64,000 nucleotides of DNA from Clostridium_AI sp002297865. Its GTDB lineage: Bacteria; Bacillota; Clostridia; Lachnospirales; Lachnospiraceae. The notes beneath the pieces were generated by a model that saw only the letters and a program-made list of their open reading frames with translations, had not been told where the DNA came from and ran no database searches. Below, piece after piece: positions 56,144 to 63,725 of the stretch. The number at the start of each line of letters is the position of its first letter. Within the stretch, counting starts at the first letter, position 1. The position numbers were made by a program, and so were the translations under genes. Location of the stretch: positions 9,443-73,442 of the forward strand of contig CALFNR010000067.1 in assembly GCA_937903005.1 (NCBI GenBank), given 5' to 3'.

Positions 56144-56857
56144 ATGAAGATAGTAATGATTCATGGGCAAAGTCACAAGGGGAGCACTTGCATGGTGGCG
56201 AGACAACTTGCACAAAAGATTATTAAGAGAACAGGAAATGAAAGTGAACTACAGGAATTCTTTTTGCCAAGAGATTTTAATGAACCATGCAGAGGCTGTT
56301 TCACATGTTATCAGAAAGATTTAGAGAACTGCCCGCATTTTAAGAAGTTACAGCCTATTACGGATGCAATGTTAGCAGCCGATTTGCTGATTTTAGCAAG
56401 TCCAGTATATGTGTACCATGCAACAGGTCAAATGATGAATCTGTTGGATCACCTTGGAACCTGGTGGATGGTTCATCGTCCAAAGAAAGAGATGACGAAA
56501 AAGCAGGCAGTAGTTATTAGCACTGCCGCCGGTGGTGGAATGAAAAGTACTTGCAAGGATATGGCAGATAGCTTGGAAATGTGGGGCATTCGAAAGATAT
56601 ATCGGTTAGGGTTCGGAGTACAGGCCACAAAGCCAGAACAAATTTCAGAAAAAATAAAAAGCAGAATAGAGAGAAAAACGGATTCCCTTGCAGAAAAAAT
56701 TGTTGCCAATGGGGGAAAGAGAGGAATGAATGCTAGAGGAAAGAGATTTTTCTATCTTATCCGTTTTGCACATTTACATTTTGAACCTGTGGAACCTGAC
56801 TTTGGCTATTGGAAAAAGCAGGGGTGGCATGGGAAAGAGCGTCCTTGGAGGAACTGA
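56144..56857 (+). CDS. Iron-sulphur flavoprotein / NAD(P)H-dependent oxidoreductase
   Basis: A 237-residue flavodoxin-fold protein starting MKIVMIHGQSHKGSTC. The Cys motif CRGCFTCYQKDLENC (CX2CX2CX7C) suggests an Isf-type [4Fe-4S] site. DLLILASPVYVYHATG is the FMN-reductase family segment, and a C-terminal ~40-residue basic/aromatic tail (FFYLIRFAHLHF) extends beyond the core. It is similar in plan, but not closely, to the flavoprotein at 1379. It lies outside the cluster terminator, so participation in the pathway is unlikely though not excluded. The start ATG follows AGGAGGGG. Confidence 0.85.
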   Translation: MKIVMIHGQSHKGSTCMVARQLAQKIIKRTGNESELQEFFLPRDFNEPCRGCFTCYQKDLENCPHFKKLQPITDAMLAADLLILASPVYVYHATGQMMNLLDHLGTWWMVHRPKKEMTKKQAVVISTAAGGGMKSTCKDMADSLEMWGIRKIYRLGFGVQATKPEQISEKIKSRIERKTDSLAEKIVANGGKRGMNARGKRFFYLIRFAHLHFEPVEPDFGYWKKQGWHGKERPWRN

Positions 56858-56922
56858 TGAAGAAAGAATGTATCAATGGGGAAGGATTACCATCAGGTTC
56901 AATGGAGCGCGTACTTGAATGA
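56857..56922 (+). CDS. Possible 21-codon ORF coupled to the next gene
   Basis: ATG 56857 overlaps the flavoprotein stop (TGATG), reads MKKECINGEGLPSGSMERVL and ends in TGA overlapping the ATG of the next ORF (ATGA). The overlaps at both ends suggest translational coupling, or that this and the following ORF were once a single protein now split by a frameshift. No homology is recognised. Confidence 0.25.
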   Translation: MKKECINGEGLPSGSMERVLE

Positions 56923-57116
56923 TAGTAAAAAATGTTTGTGACTATAATAGGGAAATGGCTAAGTTATACAAAAAGAGTGCAATGGCTTTTCTGATTGCTG
57001 GAGTAGGGTTTATACTATTGCCTGTACTAGGAGTGACTATGCTGTGCTTTAACTGTACAGTTGGTATTTATCTTGCATATGGAAAATACAGAAAGATATT
57101 GAAGCTATATTCTTAA
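56919..57116 (+). CDS. Small two-helix membrane protein, unknown function
   Basis: A 65-residue protein: a charged N-terminus (CDYNREMAKLYKKS), then two hydrophobic stretches (AMAFLIAGVGFILLPVLGV and a shorter one around TVGIYLAYG), then a basic end. The family is not recognised. Its ATG overlaps the stop of a 21-codon ORF, and the ribosome-binding site is weak (GGAG about 11 nt upstream). It probably rides on the flavoprotein transcript. It may be the C-terminal part of a slightly longer split protein. Confidence 0.45.
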   Translation: MIVKNVCDYNREMAKLYKKSAMAFLIAGVGFILLPVLGVTMLCFNCTVGIYLAYGKYRKILKLYS

Positions 57117-57130
57117 ATCTCGATTTGTGA

Positions 57131-57268
57131 GCAAATCTGATTAATTGTTCTGTGTTGGATACGGATGACTATATCTTTGAAGAACACAGAGGAGAAGTGT
57201 TTAAAAAGTTATATGGACAGGAATATATTAAGTATTGTAGAAGGGTGAATCGTTGTAATTTGAATTAG
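57131..57268 (+). pseudogene. C-terminal fragment of an isoprenylcysteine methyltransferase-like protein
   Basis: After an in-frame stop, the frame reads DTDDYIFEEHRGEVFKKLYG and then QEYIKYCRRVNRC before a stop. The GxEYxxYxxRVxR ending is characteristic of the small membrane ICMT/PEMT-type methyltransferases of Clostridia. Only the last ~40 residues remain and there is no start. I read it as debris of a deleted gene. Confidence 0.5.
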
Positions 57269-57304
57269 AGATGGATTAAAATGTATTTTAGAGGAGTGGC
57301 AATC

Positions 57305-57781
57305 ATGAATATTAAGATAGTAGACTTGCCGGAGATAGCTATTATTGGAAAAGAAGGATTGTGTACGGAAGATAACAATATAGTACAGGAGTTATGGGAA
57401 TTGTGTAATTGTCATTTTAGTGAAGTGGAAGATTTGGGAATGAAAGAAAAAGATGGGTCTTACGTTGGTTTCTGGGGAGCTATGAGCGACGAAACGATGT
57501 CATTTATACCATGGACAAACAACTTTTCAAGGGGATTATACCTTGCGGGAATTGAGGTATCAAAAGAGGCCGATGCCCCTGAGGGGTGGACGAAATGGAT
57601 AATGCCAGCAAGAAAGTATCTGGTTGTTGAGGTTCAGATGGAGAAATATAGAGAGACTTTTAAAGAAGTTATTGAGCATACAATTCCAGATAGGAAGGTG
57701 AAATTGTGCGGAGCAGTTTGTGATTACACGGAACCCAGGACGGGAAAGAATAAGTTGTTTTTTCCAATTGAGGAATTGTAG
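57305..57781 (+). CDS. GyrI-like / AraC effector-binding domain protein
   Basis: A 158-residue stand-alone protein with the GyrI-like small-molecule-binding fold: MNIKIVDLPEIAIIGKEG at the start, YVGFWGAMSD, then YLAGIEVSKEADAPEGW and WIMPARKYLVVEV, the standard order of effector-binding strands. ATG 57305, 8 nt after GAGGAG, is preferred over ATG 57281. No DNA-binding domain is attached. Such proteins bind lipophilic cationic drugs or act as hydrolases. It sits among gene remnants, and I see no operon partner. Confidence 0.8.
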   Translation: MNIKIVDLPEIAIIGKEGLCTEDNNIVQELWELCNCHFSEVEDLGMKEKDGSYVGFWGAMSDETMSFIPWTNNFSRGLYLAGIEVSKEADAPEGWTKWIMPARKYLVVEVQMEKYRETFKEVIEHTIPDRKVKLCGAVCDYTEPRTGKNKLFFPIEEL

Positions 57782-57869
57782 TGTGGATATGCGAAAGAAG
57801 GGGTAATTAGGAAAGGTAATACAGCCGATACAGCAATTGTAGGTCATTTTGGTAGTAAAACAGCACTTC

Positions 57870-57985
57870 CAGCAGGGCACAACTGGCTCAATCGCATTTT
57901 TGTTTCTTGCCATAGCAATAGGATTTTTAGCCGGAAATGGCGTGCTTGTTGCACAGCATTATGGTGTCAAAGATGAAGAAAAGGG
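57870..57985 (+). pseudogene. MATE transporter fragment
   Basis: The frame reads IAFLFLAIAIGFLAGNGVLV and then AQHYGVKDEEKG, matching the second-helix region and following loop of MATE transporters (compare VVVSQYFGAKDEKG in the intact pump at 1954). Only ~35 residues remain. The match ends exactly where an acetyltransferase-like frame begins, as expected for a deletion junction. Confidence 0.6.
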
Positions 57986-58135
57986 ATTGCAAAGGAGCTG
58001 CTTTCTCGTGTTGTAAAGGATGCAAAAGAGTATGGATGTGGGACAGTGCAAATTACTGCATCAGATATGGGCGTCAAGCTGTATACAGATTTTGGATTCG
58101 TTCATAATGAAAGTTTTATGCAGTATAAGCTTTGA
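57986..58135 (+). pseudogene. GNAT acetyltransferase C-terminal fragment
   Basis: The frame reads IAKELLSRVVKDAKEYGCG, then TVQITASDMGVKLYTDFGF and ends MQYKL. These are the acetyl-CoA-binding helix, beta-5 and the YxxxGF end of GNAT enzymes. The N-terminal two thirds are missing, replaced by the MATE remnant in another frame. It is a non-functional leftover. Confidence 0.6.
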
Positions 58136-58201
58136 AATAAAATGATATAGAGTAATATTCTATTACATAGGTTAATGAAAGACTAGAAGGAGAGAAAAAA
58201 T

Positions 58202-58888
58202 ATGAGGGACGAAAGAGAAAAGAGAGAGCAAGGCAAAGAGCTGTGGATTAAGAAACCATTGACACATATTGTAACGCTGGTGGGGATTGTCGCCATAAGT
58301 TTTAGCGTAGGCTTTATTACTTGTCAGACAAAGGCATGGAGAAAACTTCCTATTATAATGAATACTGATGGTGCTATATCAGAGGATAATTACACACTTA
58401 CAATCAGTAATGTGAAAAAAGTGTTAAAGCCAGCAAGTGATTTAATTACCATAAAATACTGCTATACAGATGCAGATACATATGAAAATACCAAAGAACT
58501 CTTCGGCAAAAAAATACCATTTACCACAGATAAAGTTGTGTTTACTTATGATGGAACTGTAAGTGTCGGTGTTAACTTAGCAGAAGCAGATTATGAAATT
58601 GATAATGAGAATAAGATTATTGATATTACATTGCCAAAGATTGGTATTATTGCCAATGAAATCGATACGTCTTCATTTGAATTTCCATTTATATCAGATT
58701 CCATTTTTAATTCTACCGATATGAGTGATTATGTTAAATTAGTTGATCAGCTAAAAAAAGCCAAGGGAGAAAAGGTCTTAAATGACAAAGAATTTATGGA
58801 CTCTGCAAAAGAAAATACTCAAACAGTTTTAAAGAGCTTCTTAACTTCGGCAGATACCACAAAGGAATACAAGGTTAATTTTAAATAG
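58202..58888 (+). CDS. DUF4230 domain membrane-anchored protein
   Basis: A 228-residue protein with a charged N-terminus, one transmembrane helix (about 22-41) and an extracytoplasmic domain. The arrangement TYDGTVSVGVNLAEADYEID followed by KIIDITLPKIGI is typical of DUF4230 proteins, whose function is not established. The start ATG has GAAGGAGAG upstream. A small two-helix protein gene follows after 17 nt with a strong ribosome-binding site, so the two may form a membrane complex. Confidence 0.8.
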   Translation: MRDEREKREQGKELWIKKPLTHIVTLVGIVAISFSVGFITCQTKAWRKLPIIMNTDGAISEDNYTLTISNVKKVLKPASDLITIKYCYTDADTYENTKELFGKKIPFTTDKVVFTYDGTVSVGVNLAEADYEIDNENKIIDITLPKIGIIANEIDTSSFEFPFISDSIFNSTDMSDYVKLVDQLKKAKGEKVLNDKEFMDSAKENTQTVLKSFLTSADTTKEYKVNFK

Positions 58889-58905
58889 TACGGGAGGCAA
58901 AATTT

Positions 58906-59061
58906 ATGTCACAAAGAATGTTTTTTTTCATATTGTTACTTGTAGGTGTGCTCCTTATTTATTTAGGAAAAGGAGCAGAAAAAGGAAAAGTGTTATTGAT
59001 TAGTATCGGGATTCTTATCTCGTTACTAGGAGCATTTGGGATCTTTACGTCATTTCTATAA
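58906..59061 (+). CDS. Small two-helix membrane protein (51 residues)
   Basis: An ATG 8 nt after GGGAGG opens a 51-codon frame: MSQRMFFFILLLVGVLLIYL, a short charged loop (GKGAEKGK), then a second hydrophobic helix (VLLISIGILISLLGAFGIF). The strong ribosome-binding site and hairpin topology argue that it is real. It immediately follows the DUF4230 gene and may act with it. No family is recognised. Confidence 0.65.
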   Translation: MSQRMFFFILLLVGVLLIYLGKGAEKGKVLLISIGILISLLGAFGIFTSFL

Positions 59062-59173
59062 TATTATAAATGGGTAGAAAGTAGTAATATTTACTTCTTT
59101 TTGTTAGTTGCAACTCAACTTTCAGTGATTTAGCGTATGCTCTATATAAGTAAAAGTAAGAAGGAAAAACAAT

Positions 59174-59914
59174 ATGAAGAAACAGAAAATATTGAAAAGA
59201 AGCCTTATAATTGCTGCTATAGTGCTAATTGCGTTAACAGCTGGAATGACATACTATGTAAAGGATTATTATCATGCTACACCACAGGCAATGGGGGCAT
59301 TAACCTCTAATGAGACTGTTACTGTGAGAAATTTAGACAAGAACACGCTAGTCTTTGAACCTGCGAAGAAAGAATGTCAGACAGGATTTATCTTTTATCC
59401 AGGAGGCAAGGTGCAGTATGAATCCTACGCATCGCTTATGCAGTCCCTTGCAGAAAAGGGGATTGTATCAATTCTTGTGCATATGCCTTGTAATCTTGCT
59501 GTTCTTGATATGAATGCGGCAAATGGCTTACAGGATAAATTCCCAGAGATACAGAACTGGTATATTGGAGGCCATTCACTTGGAGGATCAATGGCTGCTT
59601 TTTATTTAGCAAAGAATGTAAAAGATTATGAAGGTTTGGTTCTATTAGGCTCATACTCCACGGTAGATTTAAACAATACAAATCTAAAAGTTATTTCTAT
59701 CTATGGAACCAAGGATAAAGTCCTTAACATGCAAAAGTATGAGAAGAATAAAAAGAATCTTCCAAAAGAATTCGTAGAAAAGAAGATTGAAGGCGGCTGT
59801 CACGCATACTTTGGAAGCTATGGAGAGCAAAGCGGAGATGGAGAAGCTGATATTACAGAGGAAGAACAGAAAAAGATAACGGCAGATATGATTGCAGATT
59901 ATCTGTTGAAGTAA
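59174..59914 (+). CDS. Alpha/beta hydrolase, membrane-anchored or secreted
   Basis: A 246-residue protein with an N-terminal hydrophobic segment (about 10-27) acting as signal anchor. The hydrolase core shows the strand-loop FIFYPGGKV, the nucleophile elbow GGHSLGGS, an acid site in YGTKDKVLN and the catalytic His in GGCHAYFG, so the Ser-Asp-His triad is complete. The layout fits the small 'Abhydrolase_5'-type proteins that are common in Clostridia. The substrate is unknown; an esterase is likely. It starts 9 nt after AAGGAA. Confidence 0.85.
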   Translation: MKKQKILKRSLIIAAIVLIALTAGMTYYVKDYYHATPQAMGALTSNETVTVRNLDKNTLVFEPAKKECQTGFIFYPGGKVQYESYASLMQSLAEKGIVSILVHMPCNLAVLDMNAANGLQDKFPEIQNWYIGGHSLGGSMAAFYLAKNVKDYEGLVLLGSYSTVDLNNTNLKVISIYGTKDKVLNMQKYEKNKKNLPKEFVEKKIEGGCHAYFGSYGEQSGDGEADITEEEQKKITADMIADYLLK

Positions 59915-59918
59915 TGAT

Positions 59919-60042
59919 AGGATGCACACGAGCGGTTAGGAAGACTGTCGCTAAAAGACAGCGACACCCGCTCGGCGCGGCAAAGTGCCTTCTCCATCAA
60001 GATTTAGGGCGGGGGAGTTGACGTGTCGAAGACACTTTGTTC
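59919..60042 (+). repeat. Structured GC-rich intergenic repeat, copy 1
   Basis: This 124-nt element recurs at 61883-62009 with over 80% identity. Predicted helices: CGAGCGG (59929-59935) with CCGCTCG (59968-59974); a nested hairpin TGTCGCT/AGCGACA (59946-59952 with 59960-59966); GCGC/GTGC (59975-59978 with 59985-59988); and GTGTC/GACAC with a GAA loop (60023-60035). It is markedly GC-richer than the surroundings. The outer stem changes compensatorily between copies. It may be a structured RNA or a non-autonomous mobile element; I cannot name the class. The strand is arbitrary. Confidence 0.7.
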
Positions 60043-60096
60043 TTGATAGAAATTCCGTTATATTTATACAAAACAAGTTATGTTTTTTACATTTCT

Positions 60097-60126
60097 TTGT
60101 GTGGTACTGTAATATTATGCTATAAT
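60097..60126 (+). promoter_or_regulatory. Candidate promoter of the chemotaxis receptor gene
   Basis: TTGTGT (60097-60102), an 18-nt spacer and a perfect TATAAT (60121-60126) lie about 45 nt upstream of the receptor's start codon. Confidence 0.55.
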
Positions 60127-60171
60127 AGTAGAGGTTTGTTCAAATAGTGCATGTAGAAGGAGCGTAGTTTT

Positions 60172-61647
60172 ATGGAAGATAAGAAACAATTTTTTGACAA
60201 TAATGATTATATTGTATGTAAAAAAATCAGCAAGATATTGCCATTCTTTACGCTAGTATATCCAGTCATTTTATTAATGTGTGTTTTAGGCGTCTGGAAG
60301 ACCAGTATTACAAATCTAATTGTAACTTCTATTATTGGTATAATCGGTACTTGTTCCCCTGCTATTGCAATGAAATTGAAAATGCCAGTCAAACAGTGTA
60401 AGTATATTAGTATTATAGGCGTTATGTTTGCAGTATGTGCAATGGGGAGTGACCACACAATAGGTATTTATCTTACATATACAATAGGTCTTGCTGTAAG
60501 CTGTATGTACTTTGATAAAGTATTCACTCGTAATGTTGCTATTATAGGATATTTTCTGCTGATGATTTCTGTGTTCTTTAAACTCAATATGAATCTGCAT
60601 CATTTTTTATCAGGTGGTCTTGGTTATACAATTGAATATATTGTGATGAGTGTTCTTTATATTAATATTGCAAAGTCCACTAGAAAACTTCTATTAAATC
60701 TGCATGATACGGAACATGTAAAACATATTGTAAAAAATTGTGAGGATGCATCTTCTAGTTTAGTGCAGGTTGTCAATCATCTTGCCAAGGCAGTTGAAGA
60801 TACTGGTAATGCCAATAAGACCATTGTGACAGCAGCGGATAAGACTTTTGAAGACTGTAACAAGAGTATGGATCGTGTACAAAGTACCAATGAAAGCATA
60901 GAACAGATGAAATCAATGGCGGATCGAATAACGGATCAATCCAAAGAAATGATCGCCATCGCAGATAATACAACAGATGCTATGAAAGAGTATGTAAAAC
61001 TGATGGATGAAGCGGTAAACAGTATGAATGCAATTAAAGGTACGTCCAATACAACAAGTGAATCTATTGATAACCTAACAAACTGTATGAAAGAAATCTC
61101 TTCTTTTGCAGGAGCCATTTCCAATATTACGACCCAAACAAATCTGTTAGCTTTGAATGCTTCCATTGAAGCGGCGAGAGCAGGAGAGGGAGGACGTGGT
61201 TTTGCAGTTGTTGCTGAACAGGTAAGAGTATTAGCGGAACAGTCAAAAGCTTCCAGTGATAGTATTGCGTCCATGATTCAAAGTATAGATGATGTTATTG
61301 AGAAAGCCAAATCAGCAATTAGCAATAATCAGGAGTCTGTCATAGAAGGAATTGAAATCATTAATAGTGCAAAACAGCGTGCAGAGCATATACATGATTT
61401 GCAAGGAGAAACCAAGGATAAAGCACAACAAGTATTTGATTACAGTAAATCAACAAAACAGCATGCAGTAGAAATTGTTTCTCAGGCAGAAGCAATCACG
61501 TTAGGAGTTCAGAATACCTTAGCACAGACCAATGAGATTTCAGAGGCGGCAAGAACACAGGAAACGGTTGCTAGTACTTTGGAAGAAACGTTTAACAAGG
61601 TAGATGCAATATCGAAGGGTTTATTCGAAATAAGCAGCAAGACATAA
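60172..61647 (+). CDS. Methyl-accepting chemotaxis protein
   Basis: A 491-residue receptor. The first ~175 residues form about six hydrophobic segments with short loops (for example FTLVYPVILLMCVLGVW) and no large periplasmic sensor, so sensing is probably within the membrane or by a partner. From about 185 onward it is a long helical signalling domain with the conserved hairpin tip NLLALNASIEAARAGEGGRG, where CheA/CheW bind. Signalling to the flagellar motor is expected; no other chemotaxis gene is in the window. It follows an AGAAGGAGCG site and is flanked on both sides by copies of the structured repeat. Confidence 0.92.
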   Translation: MEDKKQFFDNNDYIVCKKISKILPFFTLVYPVILLMCVLGVWKTSITNLIVTSIIGIIGTCSPAIAMKLKMPVKQCKYISIIGVMFAVCAMGSDHTIGIYLTYTIGLAVSCMYFDKVFTRNVAIIGYFLLMISVFFKLNMNLHHFLSGGLGYTIEYIVMSVLYINIAKSTRKLLLNLHDTEHVKHIVKNCEDASSSLVQVVNHLAKAVEDTGNANKTIVTAADKTFEDCNKSMDRVQSTNESIEQMKSMADRITDQSKEMIAIADNTTDAMKEYVKLMDEAVNSMNAIKGTSNTTSESIDNLTNCMKEISSFAGAISNITTQTNLLALNASIEAARAGEGGRGFAVVAEQVRVLAEQSKASSDSIASMIQSIDDVIEKAKSAISNNQESVIEGIEIINSAKQRAEHIHDLQGETKDKAQQVFDYSKSTKQHAVEIVSQAEAITLGVQNTLAQTNEISEAARTQETVASTLEETFNKVDAISKGLFEISSKT

Positions 61648-61691
61648 CGAATATGAAGAGTATGATGATGCATGTATGAAGTAGAAAGTTT

Positions 61692-61713
61692 GTGCGCCAT
61701 GAGCGCACTTTTT
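61692..61713 (+). terminator. Terminator of the chemotaxis receptor gene
   Basis: GTGCGC (61692-61697), loop CATGA, GCGCAC (61703-61708) and a run of five T residues form a classic intrinsic terminator 45 nt after the receptor stop. It is the first element of the ~400-nt gene-free stretch 61648-62049. Confidence 0.85.
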
Positions 61714-61812
61714 CTTTGCACCACATTAAAGCATTGCATTTTAACATGTCGAATGCTATACTAATAAAAAATAATGCAAAGAATAGTCTAGAAATTAAGG
61801 ATTTGGGTTCGT

Positions 61813-61857
61813 TTATTAACTAGGAAAGTTCTCTGCGAGCCCTTCCCTAGTTAATAA
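61813..61857. other. Long hairpin of unknown role in the 61648-62049 gap
   Basis: A 16-bp inverted repeat (61813-61828 with 61842-61857, one mismatch; arm TTATTAACTAGG) encloses a 13-nt loop. There is no T tract on either side, so it does not look like a terminator. It lies 25 nt before the second structured repeat. AAAGTGCCTT immediately after it is also found inside the repeat. Confidence 0.5.
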
Positions 61858-61882
61858 AAAAGTGCCTTAAAAAACAGGACAC

Positions 61883-62009
61883 AGGATGCACACGAACGAG
61901 TAAGGAAGTTAGTCGCTAAAAAACAGCGACACCCGTTCGGCGCGGCAAAGTGCCTTCTCCCTTAAGATTGAGGGGCAGGGAAGTTGAGAGTGTCGAAGAC
62001 ACTTTGTTC
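61883..62009 (+). repeat. Structured GC-rich intergenic repeat, copy 2
   Basis: The second copy of the element at 59919-60042. The outer stem is now CGAACG with CGTTCG, so a G-C pair in copy 1 is A-T here: a compensatory change. The nested GTCGCT/AGCGAC hairpin, the GGCAAA loop segment and the GTGTC-GAA-GACAC hairpin are unchanged, while the joining segment (after CTTCTCC) varies. It ends 40 nt before the HisH-like gene. It could form part of that gene's leader, but the same element precedes an unrelated receptor gene. Confidence 0.7.
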
Positions 62010-62049
62010 CTTAGTAACATTAAAAATATAAAGTTTCTGGAGGTATGTG

Positions 62050-62670
62050 ATGATTGGTATTGTAGATTATAAGGCAGGCAATTCACATAGTGTTTTGAAT
62101 GCGTGTACGCGAATCGGTGTTCCTTGCAAGTACATAAGAAATGCGCAGGATTTAGAAGATGTAACAGGAATTATTTTACCTGGAGTTGGTTCAGCGAAAG
62201 CCACAATGGATTCTTTACGAGAGATTGGCATCATTGAAGCACTGGAGAAAAAAGTATTAGATGAAAAAGTTCCGTTTTTAGGAATCTGTGTTGGATTACA
62301 GATTATCTTTGAACACAGCGAAGAAGGAGACGTTGATTGTCTTGGCTGGATAAAGGGACAAGTAGTTGGATTTGACAGAAAGAAAGTCAGAGTTCCTCAG
62401 ATTGGCTGGAATGAACTGAAATTTGTGAAAGAAAGCCCTATGATAGGTGATTTAGGAGAACATCCTTATTTTTATTTTGTGAACTCCTATTATGCAGTGC
62501 CAGAAAATAAAGAAGATTTATTAGCAGTGGCTGATTATAATGGTGAATTTACCGCTATGATTCAGCGTGATAATATTTTTGCTTCCCAGTGTCACATTGA
62601 GAAAAGTGGTGAAGTTGGACTTAAGGTATTAAAACAATTTTGTGAACTAGGAGGTGCGTGTTCATGTTAG
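62050..62670 (+). CDS. hisH: HisH-like glutamine amidotransferase subunit
   Basis: A 206-residue class I glutaminase of HisH type. The motifs are MIGIVDYKAGN, LPGVGSAKATM, the nucleophile in GICVGLQ and the His-Glu pair in SQCHIEKSG (normally FHPEKS), so the Cys-His-Glu triad is kept. HisH makes ammonia that travels through HisF to form imidazole glycerol phosphate. ATG 62050 is 6 nt after GGAGG. It overlaps the HisF-like gene and no other histidine genes are visible, so the pair may be a paralogue used elsewhere, for instance in nitrogen transfer to a sugar or other metabolite. The core family call is secure; its pathway is not. Confidence 0.8.
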   Translation: MIGIVDYKAGNSHSVLNACTRIGVPCKYIRNAQDLEDVTGIILPGVGSAKATMDSLREIGIIEALEKKVLDEKVPFLGICVGLQIIFEHSEEGDVDCLGWIKGQVVGFDRKKVRVPQIGWNELKFVKESPMIGDLGEHPYFYFVNSYYAVPENKEDLLAVADYNGEFTAMIQRDNIFASQCHIEKSGEVGLKVLKQFCELGGACSC

Positions 62671-63464
62671 CTAAGAGATTGATTGCATGTTTTGACGTTA
62701 TTAATGGTATGGTAACAAAGGCAAGCCAGTTCCAGAACAATATTGATATCGAAAAAGTTGAAATTGCAGCTCAGAAAAACTATGATTTACAGATTGATGA
62801 AATCATATTCTACGACGTAAAAGCAAGTGCTGAAAAAAGAAAAATTGACCTTGCTATGGTGGAAAAGGTTGCGAAAGAGGTATTTGTGCCATTTACAGTT
62901 GGTGGTGGAATTAAAACAGTAGAGGATATGTATGAGGTTTTGAAAGCTGGAGCTGAAAAAATCAGTGTGGACTCTATGGCAGTTCGAAATCCTCAGATTA
63001 TTACAGAAGGTGCCAAAGCATTTGGTTCTCAATGTATCGTTTTAAGTATGCAGGTTAAGAAAGTTCCTAAGAGTATCAAGATTCCATCGGGATATGAAAT
63101 TGCAATTGATGGTGCAAGAGTATTTACTGGCATGGATGCCGTTGAATGGGCAAAACGGGGGGAAGGACTTGGAGCTGGTGAAATCGTAGTTAATAGTATC
63201 GACTGTGATGGAACTCATAATGGATACGATTTAGAGATTACAGAGGAGATTTGCAATGCTGTTACGGTTCCTGTCATTGCATCAGGAGGTGCTGGAAAAC
63301 CTGAACATTTATATGATGTATTTACAAAGACAGGAGCGTCTGCAGGTATTATTAGTTCCATGCTGTATTCTCCAAGGCTTCCAAGAAACTTTACAGTAAA
63401 GGAAATCAAAGAATATTTAGAGGGAAGAGATGTGTTAATGCGTCCTTACTATGATATAAAGTAG
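62664..63464 (+). CDS. hisF: HisF-like cyclase subunit with Asp130 replaced by Gln
   Basis: A 266-residue (beta-alpha)8 protein of HisF type: MLAKRLIACFDVINGMVTK with the catalytic Asp11 and Lys19, the phosphate loops VGGGI and ASGGAG, and NSIDCDGT holding the strand-6 Asp. Residue 130 is Gln (SMQVKK), where HisF has a catalytic Asp (AIDAKR). The cyclase reaction may therefore differ, although ammonia channelling with the HisH-like partner is expected. ATG 62664, with AGGAGG 9 nt upstream, overlaps the hisH-like stop by 7 nt, so translation is coupled. An intrinsic terminator follows. Related HisH/HisF pairs act in sugar amidation in some surface polysaccharide clusters. Confidence 0.78.
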   Translation: MLAKRLIACFDVINGMVTKASQFQNNIDIEKVEIAAQKNYDLQIDEIIFYDVKASAEKRKIDLAMVEKVAKEVFVPFTVGGGIKTVEDMYEVLKAGAEKISVDSMAVRNPQIITEGAKAFGSQCIVLSMQVKKVPKSIKIPSGYEIAIDGARVFTGMDAVEWAKRGEGLGAGEIVVNSIDCDGTHNGYDLEITEEICNAVTVPVIASGGAGKPEHLYDVFTKTGASAGIISSMLYSPRLPRNFTVKEIKEYLEGRDVLMRPYYDIK

Positions 63465-63484
63465 GAAATGAGAACTGTAAAAAG

Positions 63485-63509
63485 GCACCAAAAAATCTTG
63501 GTGCTTTTT
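63485..63509 (+). terminator. Terminator of the hisH-hisF-like pair
   Basis: GCACCAA (63485-63491) pairs with TTGGTGC (63498-63504) around a 6-nt loop, with A residues before and TTTTT after. It lies 20 nt downstream of the HisF-like stop. Confidence 0.85.
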
Positions 63510-63725
63510 ATATGCTGTGAAATAAATCTTAACTGTTTTTTGGTTTTCTCTTGCCTTATATGCCTAATGAATGATATAATCAACAAAAGCATATTTTCAA
63601 TAATTCTAAACAATTCTATGTTCAATTCTAAGTTTATCATTTCAGAAAATCTATGCTTTTTCAATCAAGTAAGAATTGGCAGGGATTTTCAGTGGGATGC
63701 TCTGCCGGATACGGAGGTATAAGTA

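Noticed and set aside
59919..60042. Cyclic-di-GMP riboswitch upstream of the chemotaxis gene
   Set aside because: The conserved GEMM core motifs are absent, and the same element also precedes an unrelated HisH-like gene.
61813..61857. Intrinsic terminator for the chemotaxis receptor or the HisH gene
   Set aside because: The stem is strong, but there is no T tract on either strand, and a better terminator already lies at 61692-61713.
63468..63722. 84-codon frame between the HisF-like gene and the Rpn-like gene
   Set aside because: It starts across the terminator hairpin, has no Shine-Dalgarno site and no recognisable sequence; the AT-rich region opens frames by chance.
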